Of a DNA stretch of 64,000 bases, positions 41,444 to 58,128 are shown piece by piece. The stretch is from Acidobacteriota bacterium (GTDB taxonomy: Bacteria; Acidobacteriota; Terriglobia; Terriglobales; Acidobacteriaceae): contig JAJZME010000040.1 in the NCBI GenBank assembly GCA_021803035.1, forward strand, positions 1 through 64,000, given 5' to 3'. A model generated the notes under the pieces. It did no database searches, had not been told where the DNA came from, and saw only the letters and a program-made list of their open reading frames with translations. Positions within the stretch are counted from its first letter, which is position 1; the number at the start of each line of letters is the position of its first letter. Both the position numbers and the translations under genes were made by a program.

Positions 41444-43546
41444 ATGCCAAGATTTCACGTTGCACCCATGCTGCCGATTGCCGCAGCCCTGCTGCTGATC
41501 TGCTGTGTACCGGCCAGGGCACAGGTGCAGGTTCATCTGTTGCCTGCGCCACGCGAGGCGCATTTTGCCGGGCAGACGCCGCTGCCGGACAAGATCGCCG
41601 TGGATGTTCCGGGGCGTAACCCTGAGGATGAGTTTGCCGCGCGGGATTTGCAGAAGGCGGTGACGGCGATGGCACCAGTCCGCGGGTGGGCGCGCGGAAG
41701 GGGGTATCGCATCACGCTGCTGCGCGCCAGTTCCAAAGAAGCGAAGGAGCTGCTGGCCCGGCATGCGCTGGCCTTTGACAAGGCGATGGAGACCGAAGGC
41801 TACGTGCTGATCGTCGGGGCGCGGCGGGCGTATGTGATTGGCGCGACGGGCGCGGGGGTGTTCTATGGCGTGCAGACCCTGAAGCAACTGCTGCCGCTGC
41901 CGGGCGCGCCGCGCCTGCTGCCCACGGGCACGGTGCGCGACTGGCCGGCGATGCGATATCGGGGCATCGACGACGATCTTTCGCGCGGGCCGTTTCCCAC
42001 GCTGGCGTTTCAGAAGCACCAGATTCGAGTCTTCGCCTCGTTCAAGATCAATATCTATTCGCCGTACTTCGAGAACACGCTGCTCTATCCGGATCAGCCG
42101 CTGGCCGCGCCGGTGGGCGGCTCACTGACGCCCGCGCAGGCCCGGGAGCTGGTTGCCTACGCGCGGAAGTATCACGTGACCATCGTGCCGGAGCAGGAGT
42201 CGTTCGGCCATCTTCACCATGTGCTTAAGTACGACCTCTATCAGGACGTGGCCGAGACCCCGCACGGCTATGTGCTGGCGCCCGGACAGCCGGGCACCAT
42301 CCCCCTCATCAAGAGCTGGTTTACGCAGATTGCAGCCGAATTTCCCTCGCCGTTCCTCCATATTGGCGGCGACGAGACCTTCGATCTGGGCATTGGGCGC
42401 ACGCGCCGGGAGGTTGAGCAGCGGGGCTATGGGGCGGTGTATGTCGATTTCCTCACGAAGATACACGCTGCGCTGGCGCCGCTGCACCGGCGGCTGCTGT
42501 TCTGGGGCGACATTGGCGATGCGCACCCTGAGGAGGTGTCCAAACTGCCCAAGGACATGATTGCCGTGCCCTGGAACTACTCGGCCGACGCGGACTTCAG
42601 CAGGCTGATCGAGCCGTTCGCGAAGGCCGGCATGGAAACCTGGGTGGCGCCGGGGGATTCGAACTGGAACGAGGTCTATCCGCTGGAGAGGAACGCGCTG
42701 GAGAATATTCAGGGCTTCATCGGCGCCGGGCAGCGGCTCGGTTCCGCGGGCGCGCTGACTACGGTATGGAATGACGACGGCGAGGGGCTGTTCAACCTGG
42801 ACTGGTATGGGGTGCTGTTTGGCGCCGTGGCGGCGTGGCAGCCGGGCGAAAGCTCCATCGCCGATTATCAGGATGCGTTTGGGATGGTTTTTTACCACGA
42901 TTTGAGCGGCAAAATCGACCAGGCTGAAAAGGAGCTGATGATCTCCGAGGATGCGCTGGAGAGCGCAAACACCGGGTTGAACAGCGACACGCTGTTCTGG
43001 CTGGACCCCTGGAACGCGGAGGGACAGGAAATGTCTCCCAAAATGCTGCCGGTGGCCGCGAGCGTCCGGGTACACGCCGAGCAGGCGATCGTCTTGCTGG
43101 CGGAGGCGCGGCGGGCGAATCCGGATCTGCGGGAACAGGATGCGCTGGCGGCGATGGACCTGGGCGCGCGGCGGCTGGACCTGATCGGCATGAAGTTCGA
43201 GCTGGCGCAGGAGATGGCGGCAGCCTACGCGCAGGCGCTGAGGCAGCAACACGACGCGGCCAAGGCCAAGGAGACGCGCAATATGCTTGAGGAGATCAGC
43301 GGCACGAACGGGCGCTGCCAGGATCTGCGCGATGCTTATACGGCGCTGAAGGCCGAGTACAAGCGTGTGTGGCTCAGCGAGAACCGGCCCTATTGGCTGG
43401 GTAACGTTACGGTTCGATACAACCTCGCTATCCAGCGCTGGCAGCGGCGCGGGGACCGTTTCGCGACGGCGATTCGCGGCTGGGATCTCGGGGAGGATTT
43501 GCCGGCGGCGCCGGTGCTCGGGGTGCCGGCGGTGCCGGGCCGGTGA
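41444..43546 (+). CDS. Secreted GH20-type beta-N-acetylhexosaminidase
   Basis: 700 residues with signal peptide (LPIAAALLLICCVPARAQ). A GH20 zincin-like N-domain (about 30-165: TEGYVLIVGARRAYVIGATGAGVFYGVQTLKQLL) precedes the TIM barrel (DWPAMRYRGIDDD...). The catalytic Asp-Glu pair of GH20 is at 310-311 (HIGGDET), with NWNEVYPLERN and TVWNDDGEG further on. A helical C-terminal region of about 200 residues follows. Likely releases terminal N-acetyl-hexosamine outside the cytoplasm. The start could also be the ATG at 41468; neither has a strong ribosome binding site. Confidence 0.85.
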   Translation: MPRFHVAPMLPIAAALLLICCVPARAQVQVHLLPAPREAHFAGQTPLPDKIAVDVPGRNPEDEFAARDLQKAVTAMAPVRGWARGRGYRITLLRASSKEAKELLARHALAFDKAMETEGYVLIVGARRAYVIGATGAGVFYGVQTLKQLLPLPGAPRLLPTGTVRDWPAMRYRGIDDDLSRGPFPTLAFQKHQIRVFASFKINIYSPYFENTLLYPDQPLAAPVGGSLTPAQARELVAYARKYHVTIVPEQESFGHLHHVLKYDLYQDVAETPHGYVLAPGQPGTIPLIKSWFTQIAAEFPSPFLHIGGDETFDLGIGRTRREVEQRGYGAVYVDFLTKIHAALAPLHRRLLFWGDIGDAHPEEVSKLPKDMIAVPWNYSADADFSRLIEPFAKAGMETWVAPGDSNWNEVYPLERNALENIQGFIGAGQRLGSAGALTTVWNDDGEGLFNLDWYGVLFGAVAAWQPGESSIADYQDAFGMVFYHDLSGKIDQAEKELMISEDALESANTGLNSDTLFWLDPWNAEGQEMSPKMLPVAASVRVHAEQAIVLLAEARRANPDLREQDALAAMDLGARRLDLIGMKFELAQEMAAAYAQALRQQHDAAKAKETRNMLEEISGTNGRCQDLRDAYTALKAEYKRVWLSENRPYWLGNVTVRYNLAIQRWQRRGDRFATAIRGWDLGEDLPAAPVLGVPAVPGR

Positions 43547-43630
43547 ACGGCCGGGCGGGCGTTTCGATTCCGGATATGCATCCACTTGGTTACCTGTGCG
43601 TATTTTTCTGCCCCAAATCCGGCGCAAGCG

Positions 43631-44416
43631 ATGCACACTAGACTCATGCACGACCTCCTCTCCCAGCGCGAGCTGCCCACGGTACTGCTAATCGATGACG
43701 ATCTGATTAGCCGCGAAGTGGCGGCGACTGTCCTCACGCTGGACGGCTACACCGTACACACCGCGGCGGATGGCAAGTCGGCGCTGGAAACCCTGGCAGG
43801 CGGAAGTTGCGTGCCGGAGGTGATTCTGGTGGATGCGCAGATGCCGGGGTTGGCCGGCGCGGCATTGATCACGAAGTTGCGTGCGCGCAGCCGGGCCGCG
43901 GTGGTCGCCGTCAGCGGCAGCCTGCCGCCGGAGGAAGTGAGACGCGCAGCGGACGGATTTCTGTCCAAGCCGTTCAACGGCGTGGCGCTCGAACATGTGC
44001 TTGCCCATCGGCTGCCGGCATCCGCGAACCCGCGCAAGACGGATTCTTCCGACTCGGTGATCAGCCCCGAGACGCTGGCTCAACTGCGCCGCCAGATGCC
44101 GGAATCCGGAATCCGCGAGATCTACGCCGCTGTAACCGCCGATCTTGGCAGGCGGCTGACGGCGCTGGAAGCCGCCATCTCCAGGCAGGACATGGCTGAA
44201 GTGCGGCGCATCGGACACGCCATCAAAGGCGGTTGCGGCATGGTGGGAGCACTGGAGGCGGCTCGCCTGGGCGCGCTGCTGGAAGCGCTTCCGACGGAGC
44301 CTACTGGTAATCATTTGGGTAACAGCGCCCGGTTACTTTCCGATTTGCGCGCCGCGGCGCGGGATCTGGAGCGTATTCTGGCTTCGGAGCTAAGTGTCGA
44401 AACAAGTCCCGGATAG
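43631..44416 (+). CDS. Response regulator with REC and Hpt domains
   Basis: 261 residues from the ATG at 43631 (43646 also possible). REC domain about 17-125: acidic pocket DDD (22-24), phospho-acceptor Asp68 (ILVDAQMPG), Ser/Thr switch AVSGS and Lys113 (LSKPF). Hpt domain about 145-255 with phosphorylatable His196 (IGHAIKGGCGMVGA). No histidine kinase domain, so it would act as a relay shuttle fed by a kinase coded elsewhere. 17 bp before a NarL-type regulator, probably one operon. Confidence 0.88.
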   Translation: MHTRLMHDLLSQRELPTVLLIDDDLISREVAATVLTLDGYTVHTAADGKSALETLAGGSCVPEVILVDAQMPGLAGAALITKLRARSRAAVVAVSGSLPPEEVRRAADGFLSKPFNGVALEHVLAHRLPASANPRKTDSSDSVISPETLAQLRRQMPESGIREIYAAVTADLGRRLTALEAAISRQDMAEVRRIGHAIKGGCGMVGALEAARLGALLEALPTEPTGNHLGNSARLLSDLRAAARDLERILASELSVETSPG

Positions 44417-44433
44417 CGGGGGAACTGGGTTAA

Positions 44434-45096
44434 GTGGAGAGACTTATTCGCATCGTTATCGCCGATGACCACCCGGTTGTGCGCATCGGCGTCCGGAACA
44501 TGTTGACCCAAAGGGATGGTTTTGAAGTCGTCGGCGATGCGGCCGATGGTGACGAAGCCATCACGCAGACGCTGGAGCTGTCGCCCGACGTCCTTCTGCT
44601 TGACCTGATGATGCCCAAGCTTCCGGGTCTGGAAGCCATGCGCGCAATCATGAACGGTACGGCCTCAGTGAAAATCCTGTTGCTGACTTCCACCATCACC
44701 ACGCAGCAGGTTATCGAGGCACTGCAGATCGGCGCGCGCGGCATCGTGCTCAAGGACGCTCTCGGCAACCATCTGCAAACCGCCATCCGCACCGTGGCCG
44801 CAGGCGATTACTGGATTGGCGGCAAGCGCGTGGTCAATCTGGTGTCGGCGCTGCACGATCTGATGGAAAAGGCAGCCATGCCGCAGCACAAGACCTACGG
44901 GCTGACGCCGCGCGAGCTTGAGGTGGTGGGCTGCATTGTGGAAGGCTGCAGCAACCGCGACATCGCCCGGCAGTTCAGCCTGAGCGAGGAGACGGTCAAG
45001 CGGCACTTATCGAACATCTTCGACAAAACCGGAGTCTCCACACGGCTGGAGCTGGCGCTGTTCGCCATCGCGCACCAGCTCGTTGCTCCGCGGTAA
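44434..45096 (+). CDS. NarL/FixJ-type response regulator
   Basis: 220 residues, GTG start at 44434. REC domain with DD (11-12), phospho-acceptor Asp57 (VLLLDLMMP), TST switch and Lys105 region (VLKDA). LuxR-type helix-turn-helix near 154-212 (LTPRELEVVGCIVEGCSNRDIA, SEETVKRHLSNIFDKTGV). DNA-binding transcription factor; likely partner of the upstream REC-Hpt protein. A strong terminator follows. Confidence 0.93.
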   Translation: MERLIRIVIADDHPVVRIGVRNMLTQRDGFEVVGDAADGDEAITQTLELSPDVLLLDLMMPKLPGLEAMRAIMNGTASVKILLLTSTITTQQVIEALQIGARGIVLKDALGNHLQTAIRTVAAGDYWIGGKRVVNLVSALHDLMEKAAMPQHKTYGLTPRELEVVGCIVEGCSNRDIARQFSLSEETVKRHLSNIFDKTGVSTRLELALFAIAHQLVAPR

Positions 45097-45121
45097 GCCG
45101 AAGGGCACCGCATAAACGCCA

Positions 45122-45144
45122 GAGGCCGCCTTTCAGGCGGCCTC
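45122..45144 (+). terminator. Intrinsic terminator between convergent narL-like and infC genes
   Basis: Perfect 10-bp arms GAGGCCGCCT/AGGCGGCCTC (45122-45131 and 45135-45144) with a TTC loop, then GACTGCTTTT. Confidence 0.8.
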
Positions 45145-45172
45145 GACTGCTTTTATGTGGATGCTTCGCCTC

Positions 45173-45781
45173 TTATTGCACCTGGGCGGCCGGCGTTTGC
45201 GGCGCGGCGGCAGGCGGAGGCGCGGGTGGCTTGGGCTTGGGCGCTTCCTGTTTCTTGGTCGGGGCCAGGATGGCGTGGAGGATGGTTCCTTCCATGCGCG
45301 GCATGAACTCGACCACACCGGCGTCGCCTATGTCCTGAATGAGCCGGTTGATGATCTTGTAGCCCAGCTCACGGTGCGCCATCTGGCGGCCGCGGAAGCG
45401 CAGGCTGGCCTTCACCTTGTCGCCCTCGTTCAGAAAGCGTACCGCCTGGTTCTTCTTGGTCTGATAGTCGTGCTCATCCACCGTGACGGAGAACTTGACC
45501 TCCTTGACGGTGATCACCTTTTGCTTTTTGCGCGCGGCGCGCTCGCTCTTTTCCTTCTCGTAAAGATAGCGGCCATAATCCTGGATGCGGCAGACGGGAG
45601 GGACTGCGTTGGGCGATACCTCGACCAGATCCAGCCCGCGATCTCGCGCAATTCTCAGCGCCTCAAAGGGCGGCAGAATTCCAAGCTGGACGCCGTTTTC
45701 ATCGATGACGCGGATTTCGCGTGCGCGGATGCGCTCGTTAATGCGAGTAAAAGACTTGGTCGAACGTTTGTCGAATGCGAT
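45173..45781 (-). CDS. infC: Translation initiation factor IF-3, ATC start
   Basis: 202 residues when started at the ATC at 45781, the first codon after GGAGGAG (45792-45786). That start gives the full N-domain: AFDKRSTKSFTRINERIRAREIRVID then GVQLGIL, ALRIARDRGLDLVEVSP and YLYEKEKSE. A start at the first conventional codon (45517) would delete the N-domain. The C-domain is complete (VKFSVTVDEHDYQTKKNQAVRFL, GDKVKASLRFRGRQMAH, MEGTILHAILAPTKK). A Pro/Ala/Lys-rich tail of about 30 residues is extra. Rare AUU/AUC starts let IF-3 control its own translation in other bacteria. rpmI and rplT do not follow it here. Confidence 0.93.
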   Translation of the reverse strand: MAFDKRSTKSFTRINERIRAREIRVIDENGVQLGILPPFEALRIARDRGLDLVEVSPNAVPPVCRIQDYGRYLYEKEKSERAARKKQKVITVKEVKFSVTVDEHDYQTKKNQAVRFLNEGDKVKASLRFRGRQMAHRELGYKIINRLIQDIGDAGVVEFMPRMEGTILHAILAPTKKQEAPKPKPPAPPPAAAPQTPAAQVQ

Positions 45782-45785
45782 GGCA

Positions 45786-45792
45786 CTCCTCC
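45786..45792 (-). promoter_or_regulatory. Ribosome binding site deciding the infC start
   Basis: GGAGGAG four bases before the ATC; no ATG, GTG or TTG lies at a usable distance in frame. Confidence 0.8.
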
Positions 45793-45854
45793 AAAGATTC
45801 TTTGCGCGTGCCTCTGGTCAGACTTTGCCGCCGTGGGCCCGCGAATGCACAGTG

Positions 45855-45883
45855 AGTATAGCATTGTCCCGGTGCTGATTAAA
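45855..45883 (-). promoter_or_regulatory. Candidate sigma70 promoter for infC
   Basis: Minus strand: TTTAAT (45883-45878), 17-bp spacer, TATACT (45860-45855); leader about 67 nt. Confidence 0.45.
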
Positions 45884-46088
45884 CGCTCTCATGCGGTAGT
45901 GAAAGGGCAATTCCATGAACAGCGCCGCAAAGATTCGCCGCTCGCCGGGCGCGCAAAATCCTCTATAGGGCGGCACCGCCGCATCGCGTCCGCCGGGGCG
46001 GACTTCATCCGGGGCTACCGTTCGCCCCTCCCTGCGGGCGAGAGCACACGATACGGGCTTGCGGCAATGCCGCGGCGGCGGGTGCATT

Positions 46089-46117
46089 TTGCAATCCTCG
46101 GGTAATTCCATTATGAT
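46089..46117 (+). promoter_or_regulatory. Candidate sigma70 promoter for the rplA-rpoC cluster
   Basis: TTGCAA (46089-46094), 17-bp spacer, TATGAT (46112-46117); leader about 148 nt to rplA. The leader contains a bulged GC hairpin near 46223-46243 that could be an L1 feedback site (guess). Confidence 0.5.
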
Positions 46118-46271
46118 CTCAAGATGTGTCCGGGGGAGATCCCTGGACAGTCATCAGCACCACGGTTTTTGGGCTCGAAGAGCGGGGATGCGGCGGCTGA
46201 ACGTGCTGCCCCTCCGGTTCCGGGCTCTCCGCGAAGCGGAGCCGGCAAAGACGGTGGGAGACGAGGATCGA

Positions 46272-46979
46272 ATGGCAAAGACAAGCAGGAATATCGCCAA
46301 GGCGCGCGCGGCCGTCACCAAGCCAGCGTATGAATTACCCGAAGCCGTCAGCCTTCTCAAGCAGGTCAAGTACGCAAAGTTCGACGAAACCGTCGATCTG
46401 TCGATGCGTCTTGGCGTGGATACGCGCCACGCCGACCAGATGGTTCGCGGCACGGTGGTTCTTCCCCATGGACTGGGCAAAACCAAGACCGTCGCGGTGA
46501 TCGCTACCGGCGACCGGCAGAAGGAAGCGGCGCAGGCCGGCGCGGACTTTGTGGGCGGCGAGGAGATGGTGGAAAAGATCCAGAAGGAGAACTGGACCGC
46601 TTTCGATGCTCTAATCGCGACGCCCGACATGATGAAAGTGGTGGGACGGCTGGGCAAGGTGCTAGGTCCCAAGGGCCTGATGCCGAATCCGAAGACGGGC
46701 ACGGTGACCCTGGATGTGGCCTCGGCGGTGAAAGAGATCAAGGCCGGCAAAGTTGAGTTTCGCGCCGACAAGACCAGCCTGGTGCATGTGCCGGTGGGCA
46801 AATTGAGCTTTTCGGACGAGAAGCTGGTGGAGAACGCGACAACCGTGATCGCCTCAGTGATGCGCGCCAAGCCCGCGGCGGCCAAGGGCAAATACATCAA
46901 GAGCGTCACACTGACCTCGACCATGGGCCCCGGCGTTCCGCTGGATGCGGCGGCGGTTGAGGCGAGCGGCAAGCACTAA
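46272..46979 (+). CDS. rplA: Ribosomal protein L1
   Basis: 235 residues from the ATG at 46272 with GAGGAT upstream; the frame is open to 46059 without family sequence. L1 signatures: [81 protein letters not shown]. Binds 23S rRNA at the L1 stalk and in many bacteria represses its own mRNA. rplK, normally just upstream, is absent; infC diverges instead. Confidence 0.97.
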   Translation: MAKTSRNIAKARAAVTKPAYELPEAVSLLKQVKYAKFDETVDLSMRLGVDTRHADQMVRGTVVLPHGLGKTKTVAVIATGDRQKEAAQAGADFVGGEEMVEKIQKENWTAFDALIATPDMMKVVGRLGKVLGPKGLMPNPKTGTVTLDVASAVKEIKAGKVEFRADKTSLVHVPVGKLSFSDEKLVENATTVIASVMRAKPAAAKGKYIKSVTLTSTMGPGVPLDAAAVEASGKH

Positions 46980-46999
46980 AGGCGGAGATCAGGGGGTCA

Positions 47000-47168
47000 G
47001 GGATCGGTCGAGACCGAGATCCGATCGATGACCTGCCCGATCCGAAATGGTTTGCAACAGACGCCCGCAGATGGCGGGAAAAGCGAGGACAGAGGCAAGG
47101 AAACTGCGCAATTCGGGGTTGATCCCGGGTCCATGTTTCCTGATTCCTGTCGGAGCGGAGCGAAGACG
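47000..47168 (+). promoter_or_regulatory. Possible L10 leader before rplJ
   Basis: The 189-bp rplA-rplJ gap contains paired GC segments (for example GCCCGC/GCGGG around 47073-47083) and an AGACGCCCGCAGATGGCGGG stretch reminiscent of L10 leader stems. Position is right; the fold was not computed. Confidence 0.3.
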
Positions 47169-47705
47169 ATGGCGATATCAAAGGCAAAGAAGGCGGAGAA
47201 GATCAAGCAGTTGGCCGGTGAGCTTGAAGGCTCGACCACGGCAATCATTGGAACCTTTTCCAAGCTGACCGTGGCCAAGGATTTCGAACTGCGCAAGGTG
47301 ATCCGCGCGACGGGCGGCAAGTACCGCGTGGTCAAGAACAAGCTGGCGGCGATCTCCGGCACAGGCACCCAGATTGAGACGGCGCTGAAGGGATTGAAGG
47401 GCGTCAACTCGGTGGCTTTCACCGACGGCGACCCGGTGGCCCTGGCCAAGGTCTTCGCCAAGTGGGCGGGCGAGAATGCCGAATTCGAGTTCAAGCTCGG
47501 CATTGTGGACGGCAAGCTGCTTGACGCCGAGGAAGTGAAGGCGCTGGCGGCCATGCCGGGCAAAGACGAGATCTTTGCCAAGCTGCTATTCCTCATCAAT
47601 GCGCCGGCGCAACGGCTGGCCACAGTAATCAATGCCACGGGCCGCGACCTGGCGGTGGTGCTGAACCAGGGCGTGGAGAAAGAAAAGTTTGCGGGCGCCG
47701 CATAA
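47169..47705 (+). CDS. rplJ: Ribosomal protein L10
   Basis: 178 residues from the ATG at 47169, with GGAG repeats (GGAGCGGAG) upstream. L10 features: KKAEKIKQLAGELEGSTTAIIGTFSKLTV, FELRKVIRATGGKYRVVKNKLA, and the C-terminal L7/L12-binding helix after PAQRLATVINATGRDLAVVLNQ. Anchors the L7/L12 stalk. Confidence 0.96.
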   Translation: MAISKAKKAEKIKQLAGELEGSTTAIIGTFSKLTVAKDFELRKVIRATGGKYRVVKNKLAAISGTGTQIETALKGLKGVNSVAFTDGDPVALAKVFAKWAGENAEFEFKLGIVDGKLLDAEEVKALAAMPGKDEIFAKLLFLINAPAQRLATVINATGRDLAVVLNQGVEKEKFAGAA

Positions 47706-48020
47706 CGGCGCGAGCTTTGATCCGTTAGCGATCATCTCTTAGCTTTTGGATAAAAAAACCGAGGCTTTGGGACAGGAACGGCAAGCATGCCGCAGGGGAT
47801 GAGTTTAAGGCGACATTTGGTTTCTGATGGCCTGTGGATAGAGGTTCGCTCGTCGATTCTGGGGCGAGCTCAAGGCCAGGAGCTAGATGCTGAAGGCTGT
47901 TTTTAAGGGTTTTGGCCGGGAAGCGGATCGAAAGGGCGTGAGTCTGGCGCATCGGAAACTTTCGAGAGTGGCTGAGCGGCCTGGAAGGTCAATTCACAAA
48001 GATTCTGATTGGAGAAGAAC
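47706..48020 (+). other. rplJ-rplL intergenic
   Basis: 315 bp without a supported gene. Longer than the usual spacing between these two genes; no clear terminator hairpin with T tract. Confidence 0.4.
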
Positions 48021-48398
48021 ATGGCGGATCTAGCGCAGTTGGAAGAGCAAATTGTTTCGTTGAGCCTGCTTGAAGCGGCGGCTCTGGTAAAGAAGCTGGA
48101 GGAGCGGCTGGGCGTTTCGGCGGCGGCTGCGGCTCCGGTAGTTGTGGCTGGCGCCGGCGCAGGAGCGGCAGCTCCGGCCGTCGAAGAGAAGACCGAGTTC
48201 CAGGTCATTCTCAAGGATGCGGGCGCCAACAAGATCAATACCATCAAGGCCGTCCGTGAGGTTACCTCACTGGGCCTGAAGGAAGCCAAGGACCTGGTCG
48301 ATGGCGCTCCCAAGCCCATCAAAGAGAACGCGACCAAGGAAGAGGCCGAGGCCATCAAGAAGAAGTTCGAAGGCGTGGCGACGGTCGAAATCAAGTAA
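48021..48398 (+). CDS. rplL: Ribosomal protein L7/L12
   Basis: 125 residues from the ATG at 48021 (GGAGAAGAAC directly before). N-terminal dimer helix ([28 protein letters not shown]), Ala-rich hinge, and the factor-binding C-domain ([46 protein letters not shown]). Multicopy stalk protein that recruits elongation factors. Confidence 0.97.
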   Translation: MADLAQLEEQIVSLSLLEAAALVKKLEERLGVSAAAAAPVVVAGAGAGAAAPAVEEKTEFQVILKDAGANKINTIKAVREVTSLGLKEAKDLVDGAPKPIKENATKEEAEAIKKKFEGVATVEIK

Positions 48399-49073
48399 AC
48401 TTGCACGCCCGGGCTGGACGCGTTACCATAAAAAGTGCGCGTCCGCTGGGGTTATTTGCATTTTCGACAGGTAAATCTGACGCGGCGGCGCGGTTTTGGA
48501 ATCGTGATGTGGCACGGTGGCATTCGCGAGCCAGGGCAAAGCCAAGCCGGCTGGCAGTGAATGTGAAGTTGCTGGTAAGTGCCTTTTGGGTCAATGGGTT
48601 ATCTGGATCGAGGCTGGATGGTTCATTGGCAAAGTCGAGTGGCTGGCGGGTCGCATAGAAGCGCGCATTGGGATCGGCGAGGCAGCGAAACAGAATTCGG
48701 ATGTGGGCACAGGCTATGAGCCAGGCTCGTGGGGCATTGCGTCCTTACGGGCTGTTTGTGTCTCCGATTGCAGCGGGGAGAATCTCTTCCCCGCAATTCG
48801 CCCCCTACGCACGATCGCCCTGGGCGGTTTTACCGGCTGGGGAGCTATTTATATCGCCCGCTTGTGCGGACTGAGCGCAGTCTAGCGCACTCGCCCGAGA
48901 GGCAGCAATGCCCGCAGCGCGTTATTGAACAGGGCTCTCACGAAACCTTGGTGGGCCGGGTGGCTTCCGGCGTTGTTGAGGCCAGGCGCGCGAATGTGCG
49001 CTTGAGGACGCAAGGGTGGTGACTGGATTCAAGAGGTCCACCAGTCTGATTTTCGATCTACTTTACCGCAGCG
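48399..49073 (+). other. Long rplL-rpoB spacer
   Basis: No supported gene; small frames lack family sequence or good start sites. A 7-bp inverted repeat GCGGGGA/TCCCCGC spans 48773-48794. Confidence 0.4.
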
Positions 49074-49126
49074 ATCCGGCGCCTGAGAAACTCGGGCACC
49101 GGCCCGGGGTCTCAGAGGCGCCGGAT
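49074..49126 (+). promoter_or_regulatory. Strong hairpin just before the rpoB ribosome binding site
   Basis: ATCCGGCGCC (49074-49083) pairs perfectly with GGCGCCGGAT (49117-49126). After a 2-base bulge, TGAGA (49084-49088) pairs with TCTCA (49110-49114). The AGGAG of rpoB starts 13 bases later. No T tract, so an attenuator, processing site or protein-binding site is likelier than a terminator. Confidence 0.7.
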
Positions 49127-49148
49127 TTGAAGAGTTTCAGGAGTGAAC

Positions 49149-53630
<4,482 letters not shown>

Positions 53631-53642
53631 AGGCAGCTATAG

Positions 53643-53741
53643 GCTTTCAGCTTGTAGCTCTCAGCGCGAATGTGAAGCCCGCAGTTTTGGTAGCGCAGGC
53701 GGACAAAAGAGCTGAAAGCTGATGGCTGAAAGCTGAAAGCT
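53643..53741 (+). repeat. Heptamer repeats with an upstream complement in the rpoB-rpoC gap
   Basis: AGCTGAA-type heptamers run 53710-53741 (AGCTGAA, AGCTGAT, GGCTGAA, AGCTGAA, AGCT). GCTTTCAGCT at 53643-53652 is perfectly complementary to AGCTGAAAGC at both 53710-53719 and 53731-53740, so two alternative hairpins are possible. Confidence 0.75.
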
Positions 53742-53752
53742 CAGAAGTTTTT

Positions 53753-53801
53753 CGGGATCCTTCTGCAGCGGTTCGCCGCGCCCCGGGAAGGAAGGATCCC
53801 G
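53753..53801 (+). promoter_or_regulatory. 11-bp inverted repeat before rpoC
   Basis: CGGGATCCTTC (53753-53763) pairs perfectly with GAAGGATCCCG (53791-53801). A competing pair CCCGGGA (53782-53788) with TCCCGGG (53808-53814) crosses it. The rpoC ribosome binding site begins at 53845. Confidence 0.65.
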
Positions 53802-53857
53802 CGAGAATCCCGGGAGAACCTGCGGCGGCGCCAAAAAGCCCGCCAAGGAGGGTCGCC

Positions 53858-58048
<4,191 letters not shown>

Positions 58049-58080
58049 CGCGGGCGGGTTGACAACCCCTAATCCTTGCG

Positions 58081-58109
58081 AAAGGCCCGGCTTGCGCCGG
58101 GCCTTTTTT
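58081..58109 (+). terminator. Intrinsic terminator of the rpoBC operon
   Basis: 11-bp arms AAAGGCCCGGC/GCCGGGCCTTT (58081-58091 and 58096-58106), TTGC loop, six T's at 58104-58109. Confidence 0.92.
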
Positions 58110-58128
58110 CTGCATGGCATTCAATTTT

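Noticed and set aside
45173-45517. IF-3 beginning at 45517
   Set aside because: This start removes the N-domain; upstream codons continue the family sequence to an ATC behind a strong ribosome binding site.
48401-48885. Small genes in the rplL-rpoB gap
   Set aside because: No ribosome binding sites or recognisable protein sequence; overlapping frames of similar quality.
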